From NCBI GenBank assembly GCA_964437725.1, contig CAYTIB010000111.1, positions 1 through 36,890 of the forward strand: a DNA stretch of 36,890 nucleotides, given 5' to 3'. This document shows, piece by piece, positions 13,920-22,440 of the stretch. Each line of letters opens with the position of its first letter. Positions within the stretch are counted from its first letter, which is position 1. The position numbers and the translations under genes are program-made. The DNA comes from CAYTIB01 sp964437725 (GTDB taxonomy: Bacteria > UBA8248 > JACPRG01 > G963555815). The notes beneath the pieces are model-generated. The model did not search any database and had not been told where the DNA came from. It saw nothing but the letters and a program-made list of their open reading frames with translations.

Positions 13920-16570
13920 TTACAGAGAGATTTTTGATCAGACGAATGAGCATACGCTCTTTTCAGCAATACCCTACGCGGGCCATACTAACACTGATTG
14001 GAGTTGCAATTGGTGTAGGAGTGTTTCTAGCCATCCGCCTGGCCAATCAAGGTACGATCGACGGATTTCGAGCTTCTTTCGATGCAATAGCCGGCCGTGC
14101 AGTATTGGAGATAACGGCATTTGGAGATCCCTTGGATGAAACACTCTTCACCAAGGTTCGAAACGTCAAGGGTGTCCGTCTGGCCAGTCCGGTTCTCCAA
14201 GTCATGGTCGTTGTCACCCCGAAAAAGTTAACAACCAACAACACGGTAGCAAATCCAGGGGAAGACGGGCCAGGCCCGGGGAATTTGCCTGGAACTCCCC
14301 TACTAGTTCTGGGAATTGACACTCTTTCTGAACAGATGTTCCGTGATTACAAAATTGCTTACGACTCCGAAAATCCTCAGCCTCCGATAGAAAAAGTACT
14401 ACAAAGACTCCTTTCCCCGACGGCAATCTTTGTGACAGACCAATTTGCTAGCCGGCACAACTTAAAACGAGGAGATTCCTTAAGCGTACTCGGGCCAGAA
14501 CAGTTCCGAACTTTAACTATCGAGGGTATTCTTCGATCTGATAATGATAAAAACACCTCACCAGCCTCAGCATTTGACGGGCAAGTAGCCCTGATGGACA
14601 TCGCATCCGCCCAAGAGAACTTCGGGCGAATCGGAGAGGTGGACCGCATTGACATCATGCCCGATAAAGGTCAATCGCTCGAGGTTTTAGCCGAAAGGAT
14701 TCGCACTATCCTACCCGGGGACCTCTCTGTCGGTCGCCCGCAGCGTCGCAGCCGCCAGTCAGAACTACTGTTGTCAGCCTTTCAGTTAAACCTAACGATC
14801 CTGAGTTATATCGCCCTAGTCGTTGGGATATTTATCTTGTACAACACCATGAGCATCAATGTGATTAGACGGCGGCATACATGGGGGGTACTTCGATCCC
14901 TGGGCACAAAACCCCGCACAATATTTATTCTCGTCCTAATGGAGGGATCTCTTTTCGGATTACTTGGATCCTGTTTGGGAATACTCCTGGGAATTTTTAT
15001 GGGTTATGGGGCTTTGGATGGGGTTAGCCAGACCGTCGGAAATCTCTATGCGCCGGTCGGCTCGACACACCTCCAGCTAACACCCATAGAGATTCTGATT
15101 ACGATGGGGGCAGGAACCGGATGCGCTCTCCTCTCCTCTCTCTTACCGGCCAACGCGGCTTTGAAGATGAGTATTCGGGAGTCTCTTCAACGAAAAGATC
15201 TGACCACAGATAAACACATCCTTTCCCGATATACCACGATTCCCAGTTTTTTCCTTTTAGGTTCTGCCGGTCTAATGACACAGATGAAACCGATCTCAGG
15301 GATTCCGCTCTTTGGATACTTTTCCGCCTTAGCCGTCATTTTGGGGTTTGCACTTCTGACTCCGTTAAGTATCCGGATCTTTTCATCAATCTACCGAAAG
15401 CTCTTTAAGCAAAGTCAGTTTGCCTCAGCCATGCTAGTGGATTTAGGGCGGTCCTCCGGGAAAAATAGCGTTGCGATCGCTTCCTTGAGTATAGCCATTG
15501 CTATGTTAGTTAGCGTATCACTGATGGTAGCGAGTTTTCGTTCCACAATGGAAACCTGGATTGGCCAAAATTTTCGTGCAGATCTCTATGTAAGTCCTGC
15601 AGTTCGTTTCGTCGGAAATTTAAACGCTGTACTTCCCGAAGGAATCGATAGAATAGCCAACCGAACGGATGGAGTTCTTACAGTTGATACCTTACGAACC
15701 CGGCGGATTACCTACCGAGACTCACGCGCTCGTCTGGGTGCTGGGAACTTGAAGGCCCATCGCGACCACGGAGGCCTGAATTTTCTTTCTGGCAATCGCA
15801 AGCTTATTTTTGATCGAGCCATCAACCAAGGGGAGGTTCTGCTCTCGGAAGTCTTTGCCAACCGATTCGAGCTGACTGATGGAGATGTCATAAATCTCGG
15901 CACGGCCCGAGGTTCCCGTGCATTTCGAATTGCTGGTATTTTCTACGATTATTCGACCGACGGTGGATTAGTAATTATCGATCGGAAGTTCTATCAAAAA
16001 TTTTGGTTGGACGATCGTATTAGTACGTTGGCAGTCTATGTAAAAAAAGGTGAAAACCCCAGCCAAATCCAGGAAAATCTTTCTAGAGCAATCGGGCATA
16101 AAGATGGCGTGGCAGTCTTTGACAATCGTCGGCTCCGCCGCCACATCCTCAATATATTTGACCAAACCTTTGCGATAACCTACACACTCGTGGTTATCGC
16201 ATTCGGGGTTGCCATCTTGGGATTTTTAAAAGTCCTGTTAGCAAATGTTTTTGAGCGAACGCGAGAGATCGGTCTACTCCGCGTGATTGGATTTAAACGG
16301 AATCAGATTTCATGGTGGGTGGTGATCGAAGCTGCAGCCATGGCTTTTTTAGCCAACCTTCAAGGCTTAATAATCGGAGGAATATTGGCTTGGATTCTCA
16401 TTTTCGTCATCAATAAGCAATCCTTCGGCTGGACTATTCACCCTTACTTGCCTTTAGCTTGGCTAGCTGGGTGTTTAGTAACAACATTTATCACTTCAAC
16501 ACTAGCTGCTTTTTGGCCGGCTCGAATTGCAGCGAAGTCTAATATTCAAAAGGCCCTTCGCTTTGAGTAA
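13916..16570 (+). CDS. FtsX-type permease, double-domain (AttF/AttG- or LolE-like)
   Basis: This is an 884-residue inner-membrane permease. A first helix at about 25-45 (ILTLIGVAIGVGVFLAIRL) is followed by a large periplasmic MacB-type domain. Three helices then make the first FtsX unit, with the coupling segment RHTWGVLRSLGTKPRT near 322-338. Central helices and a second periplasmic domain follow, then a second FtsX unit with RTREIGLLRVIGFKRNQ in its coupling loop and three terminal helices. Two FtsX halves in one chain is unlike AttF and AttG, which are separate proteins in Agrobacterium. It starts at TTG overlapping the ATPase stop, and its own stop overlaps the next gene's start. The transported molecule is unknown. 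Confidence 0.92.
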   Translation: MITERFLIRRMSIRSFQQYPTRAILTLIGVAIGVGVFLAIRLANQGTIDGFRASFDAIAGRAVLEITAFGDPLDETLFTKVRNVKGVRLASPVLQVMVVVTPKKLTTNNTVANPGEDGPGPGNLPGTPLLVLGIDTLSEQMFRDYKIAYDSENPQPPIEKVLQRLLSPTAIFVTDQFASRHNLKRGDSLSVLGPEQFRTLTIEGILRSDNDKNTSPASAFDGQVALMDIASAQENFGRIGEVDRIDIMPDKGQSLEVLAERIRTILPGDLSVGRPQRRSRQSELLLSAFQLNLTILSYIALVVGIFILYNTMSINVIRRRHTWGVLRSLGTKPRTIFILVLMEGSLFGLLGSCLGILLGIFMGYGALDGVSQTVGNLYAPVGSTHLQLTPIEILITMGAGTGCALLSSLLPANAALKMSIRESLQRKDLTTDKHILSRYTTIPSFFLLGSAGLMTQMKPISGIPLFGYFSALAVILGFALLTPLSIRIFSSIYRKLFKQSQFASAMLVDLGRSSGKNSVAIASLSIAIAMLVSVSLMVASFRSTMETWIGQNFRADLYVSPAVRFVGNLNAVLPEGIDRIANRTDGVLTVDTLRTRRITYRDSRARLGAGNLKAHRDHGGLNFLSGNRKLIFDRAINQGEVLLSEVFANRFELTDGDVINLGTARGSRAFRIAGIFYDYSTDGGLVIIDRKFYQKFWLDDRISTLAVYVKKGENPSQIQENLSRAIGHKDGVAVFDNRRLRRHILNIFDQTFAITYTLVVIAFGVAILGFLKVLLANVFERTREIGLLRVIGFKRNQISWWVVIEAAAMAFLANLQGLIIGGILAWILIFVINKQSFGWTIHPYLPLAWLAGCLVTTFITSTLAAFWPARIAAKSNIQKALRFE

Positions 16571-17729
16571 ATTTGCGAAATATTTATCTTGTTGGATTAT
16601 TGCCTGCGCCTGGTTCGGCATCGTAGCTGAATCAAGAGGCCAAAATCCTTACAAAACACCAAAGGGATTTCTTATCGCCCAACCTGGGTATACCTATCGT
16701 TTTCCGCGGGACCATGCTTCTCACCCAGGATATAAAACAGAATGGTGGTACTACACCGGTCACCTACGTACTGAAAAGGGAGAGCGTTTTGGTTTTCAGT
16801 GGACTTTTTTCAAAAGCGCCTTCCGCCCTCCCAGACCTGAGGTGGACAGAAAAATTAAATCTCGTTGGGCAGTGCAGAATATTTATTTTGCACACTTTGC
16901 TATATCGGATTTTCAAAAGCAAAAATTCCACTTCGAAGAAAGGGTGAGCCGCGGGGCTCTAGGGGAGGCAATGGCGGACCCAGACCGCTATCGGATTTGG
17001 ATTAAAGATTGGAGATGTGAGGCAATAGGTAACACTAAAAAGACTACACACAGACTGCAAGCGACAAGTCAACGCTATGGAATTGATCTAGTCGCACGCT
17101 CGTTGAAACCACCGGTTATTCATGGCACGAACGGTATAAGCCGTAAAGGGCGCTCTTTAAGTCAGGCATCTCACTACATTTCCTTAACAAGAATGCAAAT
17201 ATCAGGAACACTTCGTGTTGGCCAAGGAGAAGCCGCCACAATACATCGTGTTCGGGGAACAGCTTGGATGGATCATGAGTTTGGATCGAGCCAAATTGGA
17301 GAAGGCCAGGTCGGTTGGGACTGGTTCAGCATCCAACTCGAGAACGGCAGTGAAGTGATGCTTTATATTATGAGAAAACGAAATGGGACAGCTGATCGCT
17401 TTTCAAGTGCATCCTGGATCGATCCGAGTGGCGTAAATCAACACCTCAAAAGAGAGGATTTCCGAGTCGAAGTTCTTAAAAAATGGAAAAGCCCGAATTC
17501 CGGGGGAACCTATCCAATCCGTTGGAGAATCCACATTCCATCCCGGCGTGCAACGTTTTACATTGAACCCGTCTTTCCCAACCAAGAACTCACCACTGCA
17601 AAAAGCACAAAGGTCAATTACTGGGAAGGAGCCATAAGGGTCTGGGGGAAAGCAGACGGAAGTCCTGTTAAAGGACAAGGCTACGTGGAAATGACAGGTT
17701 ATGCAGGTACCTTCCGTAAGGATATCTAG
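16563..17729 (+). CDS. AttH/CrtC-like exported lipocalin-type protein
   Basis: This is a 388-residue secreted protein of the AttH/hydroxyneurosporene-synthase-like (CrtC, PF07143) family. A signal peptide covers residues 1-26 (hydrophobic CWIIACAWFGIVA, then SRGQ). The family hallmark E-W-W-Y-Y-T-G-H lies at about 60-67, then FGFQWTFFKS, and AWMDHEFGSSQ with W-D-W-F in the middle. Members form two lipocalin-like barrels and AttH accompanies the AttEFG ABC exporter. The start is uncertain: TTG at 16563 overlaps the permease stop and gives a clean signal peptide, while a TTG at 16527 adds 12 residues. It ends at a TAG that overlaps the stop of the convergent isochorismatase gene. Together with the two upstream genes it forms a three-gene operon, probably for export or handling of a lipid-like molecule. 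Confidence 0.88.
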   Translation: MSKFAKYLSCWIIACAWFGIVAESRGQNPYKTPKGFLIAQPGYTYRFPRDHASHPGYKTEWWYYTGHLRTEKGERFGFQWTFFKSAFRPPRPEVDRKIKSRWAVQNIYFAHFAISDFQKQKFHFEERVSRGALGEAMADPDRYRIWIKDWRCEAIGNTKKTTHRLQATSQRYGIDLVARSLKPPVIHGTNGISRKGRSLSQASHYISLTRMQISGTLRVGQGEAATIHRVRGTAWMDHEFGSSQIGEGQVGWDWFSIQLENGSEVMLYIMRKRNGTADRFSSASWIDPSGVNQHLKREDFRVEVLKKWKSPNSGGTYPIRWRIHIPSRRATFYIEPVFPNQELTTAKSTKVNYWEGAIRVWGKADGSPVKGQGYVEMTGYAGTFRKDI

Positions 17730-18403
17730 TCCATTATCTGGATTTTTTCGATCACCTCATTTACAGGTATCACATCAGCGTACTTAGTCCCCATGTCAAA
17801 AAGATTCGACCGGTGCGGAGAGTCTGCCCGATCTCCTACGCATTCCTCAGGAATGATCGTTCGAAATCCATATTGGAGTGAGTCTACAACCGTGGCCCGA
17901 ACACATCCGCTTGTCGTCGCCCCTGTGATGATTAGGGTATCCACCCCCCGAACCACCAAATCACTTGCGAGGGGCGTACCGAAGAAAGCTGAAGGGTATT
18001 TTTTGACGATAAGCGTTTCGGAGGACAATCGACCTAGCCGATCATCAAGCTCCACGTCCCGACTGCCTTCTTTCAAAGTATCTAAGGATGGGAACTTTTC
18101 GATCCACACACCCGCGTCACTCATGTCTTCCCGGTAGGCGATCGTAGTAAAAAAGATGGGGAGAGCGTTTTCCCGCACAACTTCTATTAGCCGTCGACTC
18201 TCCATAACCACCTCAGTCAGATCCGATCCGAGGGTACATTCGGGGTCCGTAAACCCAAAGCTCAAATCTACAACTAACAAAGCGACTTTCTGACCAAAAC
18301 CAACACGGCCAGTAATGCCGGCCTTGTCGTAAATGGCTCTTGCATCTTTGTAGGCTTCTTCTGCCACAACGTCTACCTTAAGAATTTGATAAACAGTAAT
18401 CAC
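17726..18403 (-). CDS. isochorismatase-family cysteine hydrolase (N-carbamoylsarcosine amidase-like)
   Basis: This is a 225-residue cysteine hydrolase. The catalytic triad of the family is visible: Asp46 in ALLVVDLSFGF, Lys135 in VKKYPSAFFGTPL, and Cys167 in TGATTSGCVRATVVD, preceded by the expected cis-peptide Thr-Thr. The N-terminal EAYKDARAIYDKAGITGRVGFG, ahead of the core, is typical of N-carbamoylsarcosine amidase and related amidases rather than of isochorismatase itself. It probably hydrolyses an amide or carbamoyl group. The GTG at 18403 is the longest start and has a weak ribosome binding site. The gene stands alone, convergent with the AttH-like gene, and the two stop codons share the palindrome CTAG. 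Confidence 0.9.
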   Translation of the reverse strand: MITVYQILKVDVVAEEAYKDARAIYDKAGITGRVGFGQKVALLVVDLSFGFTDPECTLGSDLTEVVMESRRLIEVVRENALPIFFTTIAYREDMSDAGVWIEKFPSLDTLKEGSRDVELDDRLGRLSSETLIVKKYPSAFFGTPLASDLVVRGVDTLIITGATTSGCVRATVVDSLQYGFRTIIPEECVGDRADSPHRSNLFDMGTKYADVIPVNEVIEKIQIMD

Positions 18404-18690
18404 TGTCCGGTAAACTCACACGGCAAAACCCACTTTATGGAGATACCAAACCTTGAAATTTAAAAGAACGATAAAAAATATATTCCAGGGTAAGTGTGAT
18501 TATGTCAAACTCCCACAGAATTATGATATTCCGAATACTCTTCAGACGGACCTTCCAGTCTATTGATCTGTGCTACGATTTAGCTGGCAACAAGTGTATA
18601 CGACACAAACATTCAAGCTCATGGTACACATTCTGAGAGATCAAGAAATCAGGGGTTCATTAGATATCGTCTCAAAGGCCTGCTTTCCCG

Positions 18691-19842
18691 ATGCCAATAT
18701 TTTCCGAATCAATGGAATCAAAAGTTTCACCGCCAAATCCCTGTCTCCACGTCCTTTTGTTGGAATCTTTCTACGGAGGTTCTCACCAGGCCTTTGCCGA
18801 TGGTTTGAAAAACCATTCACGCCATCAGGTGGAAATATTGACAATGCCAGATCGATTCTGGAAATGGCGGCTCCGGGGAGCAGCTATCATACTCGCAGAT
18901 CAAATTAACTCGCTTTCCGTTCCTCCGGATATCATTTTGGCCTCCGATATGCTCAGTGTCACCGACTTAAAAGCATTTCTGGGAGCCTCTTCTCCACCTG
19001 TGGTACTTTACATGCACGAAAATCAGCTCACATATCCTGTTCCTGAAGGGGAACAGATAGATTACCAGTTTGCCTTCATTAACGTGACATCCTGTCTGGC
19101 GGCTGACCGTATACTTTTCAACTCAGAATTTCATCGACAAATTTTTCTGAAAACGTTACCAGAGCTTTTCAAGAAAATGCCGGATTGCCGACCCAAAAGG
19201 ATTCCAGAACGCATCCGGGCAAAGTCTGAGGTTATACCACCTGGATGTGATTTCTTAGAATTTAGTGATAAGCAATACCCTAAGCAATCGTCAAAACCAA
19301 TAACAATCCTTTGGAACCACCGCTGGGAATTTGACAAAGTACCAGAATCTTTTTTTGAGGTAATTTACCGTCTCCAGACAAACAGGTTCAGATTCAATCT
19401 GATCATTTGCGGTGAATCACCACAAGTTAAACCCAAAGTTTTTTTGCAAGCTAAAAGAAGACTGAAACAAAAGCTGTTGCACTTTGGGTATGAACCTTCT
19501 CGTGCTTGTTACGCCCAGTTGCTCCTTCAATCGGACATCATTGTTTCGACAGCCATCCAAGAGAACTTCGGCCTATCGGTCGTCGAGGCAGTAATGGCCG
19601 GATGTTATCCACTGCTCCCCTCACGCCTTAGCTATCCGGAGATTATGCCAAGGGCATATCACAAAAAACATCTGTACAAAAACGAAGATGATCTATATCA
19701 AAAACTAAGCCAGATAATAGAAAAAGGTTTACCGTCAGAATTTTGTAAAGGGGAGTTACGGAAGTATTTTCGTCGGTATGATTGGAAGGTGGTGGGACCA
19801 CTTTACGACAATTTATTCGAGCGCCTTAAAGATAATTCATAG
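18691..19842 (+). CDS. putative tRNA-queuosine alpha-mannosyltransferase (GTDC1/QTMAN-like)
   Basis: This is a 383-residue GT4-type glycosyltransferase of the DUF3524 type. Hallmarks are LLLESFYGGSHQAFADGL near residues 23-40, MPDRFWKWRLRGAA shortly after, and the YMHENQLTYP motif near 110. The C-terminal half has the GT-B nucleotide-sugar segment (DIIVSTAIQENFGLSVVEAVMAGCYPLLP) with the E-x7-E-like acidic pair. The animal homologue QTMAN adds mannose to queuosine at position 34 of tRNA-Asp; bacterial relatives are proposed to do likewise. The convergent neighbour is trmB, another tRNA-modification gene, which is consistent but weak support. The start may instead be ATG 18712, since neither has a strong ribosome binding site. 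Confidence 0.85.
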   Translation: MPIFSESMESKVSPPNPCLHVLLLESFYGGSHQAFADGLKNHSRHQVEILTMPDRFWKWRLRGAAIILADQINSLSVPPDIILASDMLSVTDLKAFLGASSPPVVLYMHENQLTYPVPEGEQIDYQFAFINVTSCLAADRILFNSEFHRQIFLKTLPELFKKMPDCRPKRIPERIRAKSEVIPPGCDFLEFSDKQYPKQSSKPITILWNHRWEFDKVPESFFEVIYRLQTNRFRFNLIICGESPQVKPKVFLQAKRRLKQKLLHFGYEPSRACYAQLLLQSDIIVSTAIQENFGLSVVEAVMAGCYPLLPSRLSYPEIMPRAYHKKHLYKNEDDLYQKLSQIIEKGLPSEFCKGELRKYFRRYDWKVVGPLYDNLFERLKDNS

Positions 19843-19866
19843 AATCTAAACATAATAAAATGATCA

Positions 19867-20490
19867 TCAATCACGTTTAAATACAACGCGGTATATCTGG
19901 CTACCCGCCTTTGCCCGCTTAACCTCAAAGTTTGTAGGGACATATCCTTCCTTCTCCATCAAATCCAAAGGTTTATCCAAATCAACAAAATGCGGATTCT
20001 TCGATATGATGGACACTATCTCTTCAAAATATTCCTTCACATCAGTGGCAATGTAAATACGACCACCAGAGCTGAGCGTCCTTGCAAGAGCCTCCATAAA
20101 TTCAACTCCGAAAATACGTCGCTTCTTATGCCTTTTCTTCCACCATGGATCTGGAAAGTAAATATGATATGCGCTTACGGATTGGTCGGGAACTGCCTTA
20201 TAAACGATTGGCAGTGCATCACCAAAGAGAATTCGCACATTGAGTAAACGCCGTTTCAAAATGCGAGCGGAAGCTATTTTGAAATATCGAGTCTTTCGCT
20301 CAATTCCAAAATAGTTGACATTAGGAAATCGCTCACTAGCCGAAATTAAAAATCTGCCCTTCCCAAACCCGATCTCAATTTTGACTGGGTGGTCGTTACC
20401 GTAAAGGTCTGTCCATCGAATGGGACTGAAAACATCCTCTCCTTGGATCTCCGGTTCAAAAAACTCATTGATTTCCCCTGAAGTATCCAT
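19867..20490 (-). CDS. trmB: tRNA (guanine-N7-)-methyltransferase
   Basis: This is TrmB, 207 residues, which uses S-adenosylmethionine to make m7G46 in the variable loop of tRNAs. The SAM-binding strand VKIEIGFGKGRFLI lies near 34-47 and the acidic IERK after strand two near 63. The signature FPDPWWKKRHKKRR lies at about 111-124, where Asp-Pro-Trp and the basic tail contact SAM and tRNA. Length matches bacterial TrmB. It is convergent with the queuosine glycosyltransferase gene, only 24 bp apart, and lies downstream of the sigma-factor gene, from which it is separated by a strong terminator. No strong ribosome binding site is visible before the ATG. Confidence 0.95.
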   Translation of the reverse strand: MDTSGEINEFFEPEIQGEDVFSPIRWTDLYGNDHPVKIEIGFGKGRFLISASERFPNVNYFGIERKTRYFKIASARILKRRLLNVRILFGDALPIVYKAVPDQSVSAYHIYFPDPWWKKRHKKRRIFGVEFMEALARTLSSGGRIYIATDVKEYFEEIVSIISKNPHFVDLDKPLDLMEKEGYVPTNFEVKRAKAGSQIYRVVFKRD

Positions 20491-20540
20491 AACGCTCGTA
20501 TATATGTCATATCCCGTTCCAAAAAAAAAGACAAACCTAA

Positions 20541-20584
20541 GGAAAAATAAAAACGGCCCCCTGAACTCACTGCTCAGAGGGCCG
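20541..20584 (-). terminator. intrinsic terminator of the sigma-factor gene
   Basis: On the minus strand CGGCCC and GGGCCG (outer stem) plus CTGA/TCAG (inner stem, one mismatch between) form a GC-rich hairpin, followed directly by TTTTTATTTTT. It lies about 30 bases after the stop at 20613 and is a textbook rho-independent terminator. Confidence 0.88.
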
Positions 20585-20612
20585 CTGTTAATGTTTCTGG
20601 CAAGAAAAAAAT

Positions 20613-21488
20613 TTAATTCAAAATATCTTTTAGCATGGCCATCCGCCCTTGCCCGCGAAGACGCCTGAGAGCTTGCTTCTCCAACTGCCGGATCCGTTCC
20701 CGCGAGAGGTTCATCTTCTCCCCAATCTCCTGGAGTGTCATAGGCTCGCCATTGAAACCGTAGCGCATCCTCAAAATATCTCCTTCGCGCTTCGGTAAAG
20801 CAGTCAATGCTGAGAGGAGTTGGTTGGAGATTGCAGAACGATTCAAGCTATCTTCAGCTTGATTGTCGTTCCCGTCCGTTAGCAAGTCAACGTGGTTTAT
20901 ACTATCCGCGTCCCCCAAGGGCGCATCAAGAGATAGTGCCTCTCGAGCGGCTTTGAGCATTAGAACCTCTTCAGGAAGCTCGTCCATCGCCTCAGCTAAG
21001 TCCTCAAGGGAGGGCTCTTCCCCGGTAGCTTGTTCCATCTCGCGCACCATCTCCCTAACTTTCAGCCTCTTCTGTGCCTGCTTGACCGAAAGATGAACGG
21101 CGCCACCTTGCGAGGCGATAGCATGAACCATTGCCTGGCGAATCCACCAAACAGCGTAGGTAATAAATCGAACACCACGCTCCGGATCAAAACGCTTGGC
21201 AGCTTCGATCAGTCCAATGTTCCCCTCATGGATCAAGTCCACCATACTTACACCACAACCCTTGTAGCGGTTAGCAACACTTACTACGTAGCGCAAGTTA
21301 CTGCGGATAAACAGATCCCATGACTTCTTGTCACCCCTCTTGGCCCTCTTAATGACCTTCTGCTCCATCTCTCGATCCAAAACGGAGATCCCTCTAATGG
21401 ATGAGAGATACGCACTCAGGGCGTCGGGTGCGGCGGTTTGGCCGCGTTGATCTTCCTTCTTTTCAATCTTATCCAGCATCGTACTCAT
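20613..21488 (-). CDS. sigma-70 family RNA polymerase sigma factor (RpoD/RpoS-like)
   Basis: This is a 291-residue sigma factor with regions 1.2, 2, 3 and 4 but no region 1.1, as in group 2 sigmas. Region 1.2 starts near DALSAYLSSIRG. Regions 2.1-2.4 include LIHEGNIGLIEAAKRFDPERGVRFITYAVWWIRQAM, referred to here as the block at about 87-122, with the DNA-melting aromatics and the -10-reading Gln. Region 3 carries HLSVKQAQK. Region 4.2 has the helix-turn-helix TLQEIGEKMNLSRERIRQLE near the C terminus, which reads the -35 box. Size suggests an RpoS- or alternative primary-like sigma rather than the housekeeping one. It has its own promoter, a structured leader and a strong terminator, so it is monocistronic. 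Confidence 0.93.
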   Translation of the reverse strand: MSTMLDKIEKKEDQRGQTAAPDALSAYLSSIRGISVLDREMEQKVIKRAKRGDKKSWDLFIRSNLRYVVSVANRYKGCGVSMVDLIHEGNIGLIEAAKRFDPERGVRFITYAVWWIRQAMVHAIASQGGAVHLSVKQAQKRLKVREMVREMEQATGEEPSLEDLAEAMDELPEEVLMLKAAREALSLDAPLGDADSINHVDLLTDGNDNQAEDSLNRSAISNQLLSALTALPKREGDILRMRYGFNGEPMTLQEIGEKMNLSRERIRQLEKQALRRLRGQGRMAMLKDILN

Positions 21489-21564
21489 CTTTTTATCCCT
21501 AATCCTGTGTCGACTTCTTTAACAACAAAATACCTAGCGTCGGCCATGCTCCGGGCAAAACAAA

Positions 21565-21598
21565 GAGCAGGGACAATCCACTGGATTGCTCCCTGCTC
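21565..21598 (-). promoter_or_regulatory. leader hairpin upstream of the sigma-factor gene
   Basis: GAGCAGGGA and TCCCTGCTC pair perfectly, then AATCC/GGATT continue the stem with a bulged base, closed by a tiny loop. On the minus strand it is followed by TTTGTTTTG, so it resembles a weak terminator. It lies 77 bases upstream of the sigma ATG, inside the predicted leader. Confidence 0.6.
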
Positions 21599-21630
21599 AA
21601 ATCCGAACCACAAAGCAAATCCGACCACGT

Positions 21631-21666
21631 AAAAAAAGCGAGCGGAGAAAACCCCACGCTCACTGA
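21631..21666 (-). terminator. terminator-like hairpin at the start of the sigma leader
   Basis: On the minus strand GTGAGCG ... GCTCGC forms a stem ending in TTTTTTT (21631-21637). It could terminate transcription from the ferritin-like gene upstream. Because it also lies just after the predicted sigma promoter start, it could attenuate sigma transcription. Confidence 0.5.
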
Positions 21667-21672
21667 CTGCTA

Positions 21673-21701
21673 AGGGTAGACTACCTTCACCTGTATGTCA
21701 A
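21673..21701 (-). promoter_or_regulatory. candidate sigma70 promoter of the sigma-factor gene
   Basis: On the minus strand a perfect TTGACA (21701-21696) is followed after exactly 17 bp by TACCCT (21678-21673), a poor -10. The start would be near 21666, giving a leader of about 178 bases that contains both hairpins. The rest of the 367-bp gap to the ferritin-like gene is AT-rich without a gene. Confidence 0.5.
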
Positions 21702-21855
21702 TACCTAAATATGTATCTGCTGATATATTTAAACGGCAAAATAATTTACTGTAATTAATTGATTTTATTTTGCTTTTATTTATTTTTTGTTTTTCGGATT
21801 CAAAAAACAGCCCGCAGAAGCCTTCAAGTTTTTACCTGCCAACTTTGAAAAAGCT

Positions 21856-22440
21856 CTACTGTAACTCACTAGAGAGTCGATCTCGCCATTCAGGGACAAT
21901 TCGCCTCATGATTTCAATGATCTCCAAACGAGCGGATTCTGCGTTTTTCTGTTTTTCCTCCGTCGTTGCAAATTCCTCCAAAATTACGCGACCCAACCGA
22001 GAGTGAAAAACCTCATCTTTTTGGATCTTTCTATAGACAGACGCAGTTCTCGGGTCAAATGGCTCGATAACGTCAATAAAAGCTACATTCGCCCAAAAAG
22101 CTAATACTGTTTCTTCAGTGTAGTTGTTCATCATGATCCGCTCTGTAATATCCCTTGGCGTGCAATCCATGAAGAAATCAAATAGGTCTTGGTAGGCACT
22201 GAGCGGCTCCCAATTCCAAGGTTGTTCATCTCCCAGTTCCTTCAAACGGGCTTGCACCCAGCGGACATGCCGAAATTCGTCATCGACCTGGCGCGCTAAT
22301 AGATGCTGGGCTTTAAGAGGAGAATTCGGAATCCATGCAGCTGAAACCTCTGCAACCCGTAACTCATTGTACAAACCTTGCTTGAGACGCATGTGGACCA
22401 TCTTACGTACCTTATCCGAATCTTCCGTTTTATAGGACAT
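21856..22440 (-). CDS. ferritin-like di-iron protein, unknown function
   Basis: This is a 194-residue, all-helical protein of the ferritin-like superfamily. Carboxylate-bridged di-iron ligands can be placed: Glu26 or Glu31 in YNELRVAE, E55-x-x-H58 in DDEFRHVR, Glu109/110 in NYTEE, and E143-x-x-H146 in KDEVFHSRLG. That is the two E-x-x-H pattern of oxidases, oxygenases and PaaA/PaaC-like proteins. I cannot pick the subfamily. The ATG at 22440 has GAGGA seven bases upstream. An in-frame TTG at 22461 would add seven residues but has no such site. It stands alone upstream of the sigma gene. A role in oxygen-dependent hydroxylation or iron/oxidative-stress handling is possible, not shown. Confidence 0.82.
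   Translation of the reverse strand: MSYKTEDSDKVRKMVHMRLKQGLYNELRVAEVSAAWIPNSPLKAQHLLARQVDDEFRHVRWVQARLKELGDEQPWNWEPLSAYQDLFDFFMDCTPRDITERIMMNNYTEETVLAFWANVAFIDVIEPFDPRTASVYRKIQKDEVFHSRLGRVILEEFATTEEKQKNAESARLEIIEIMRRIVPEWRDRLSSELQ

Noticed and set aside
21565..21598. Hairpin considered as part of a tRNA or other RNA gene
   Set aside because: No acceptor stem, anticodon arm or TTCGAAT-type T-loop surrounds it; it is better explained as an mRNA leader structure or weak terminator.
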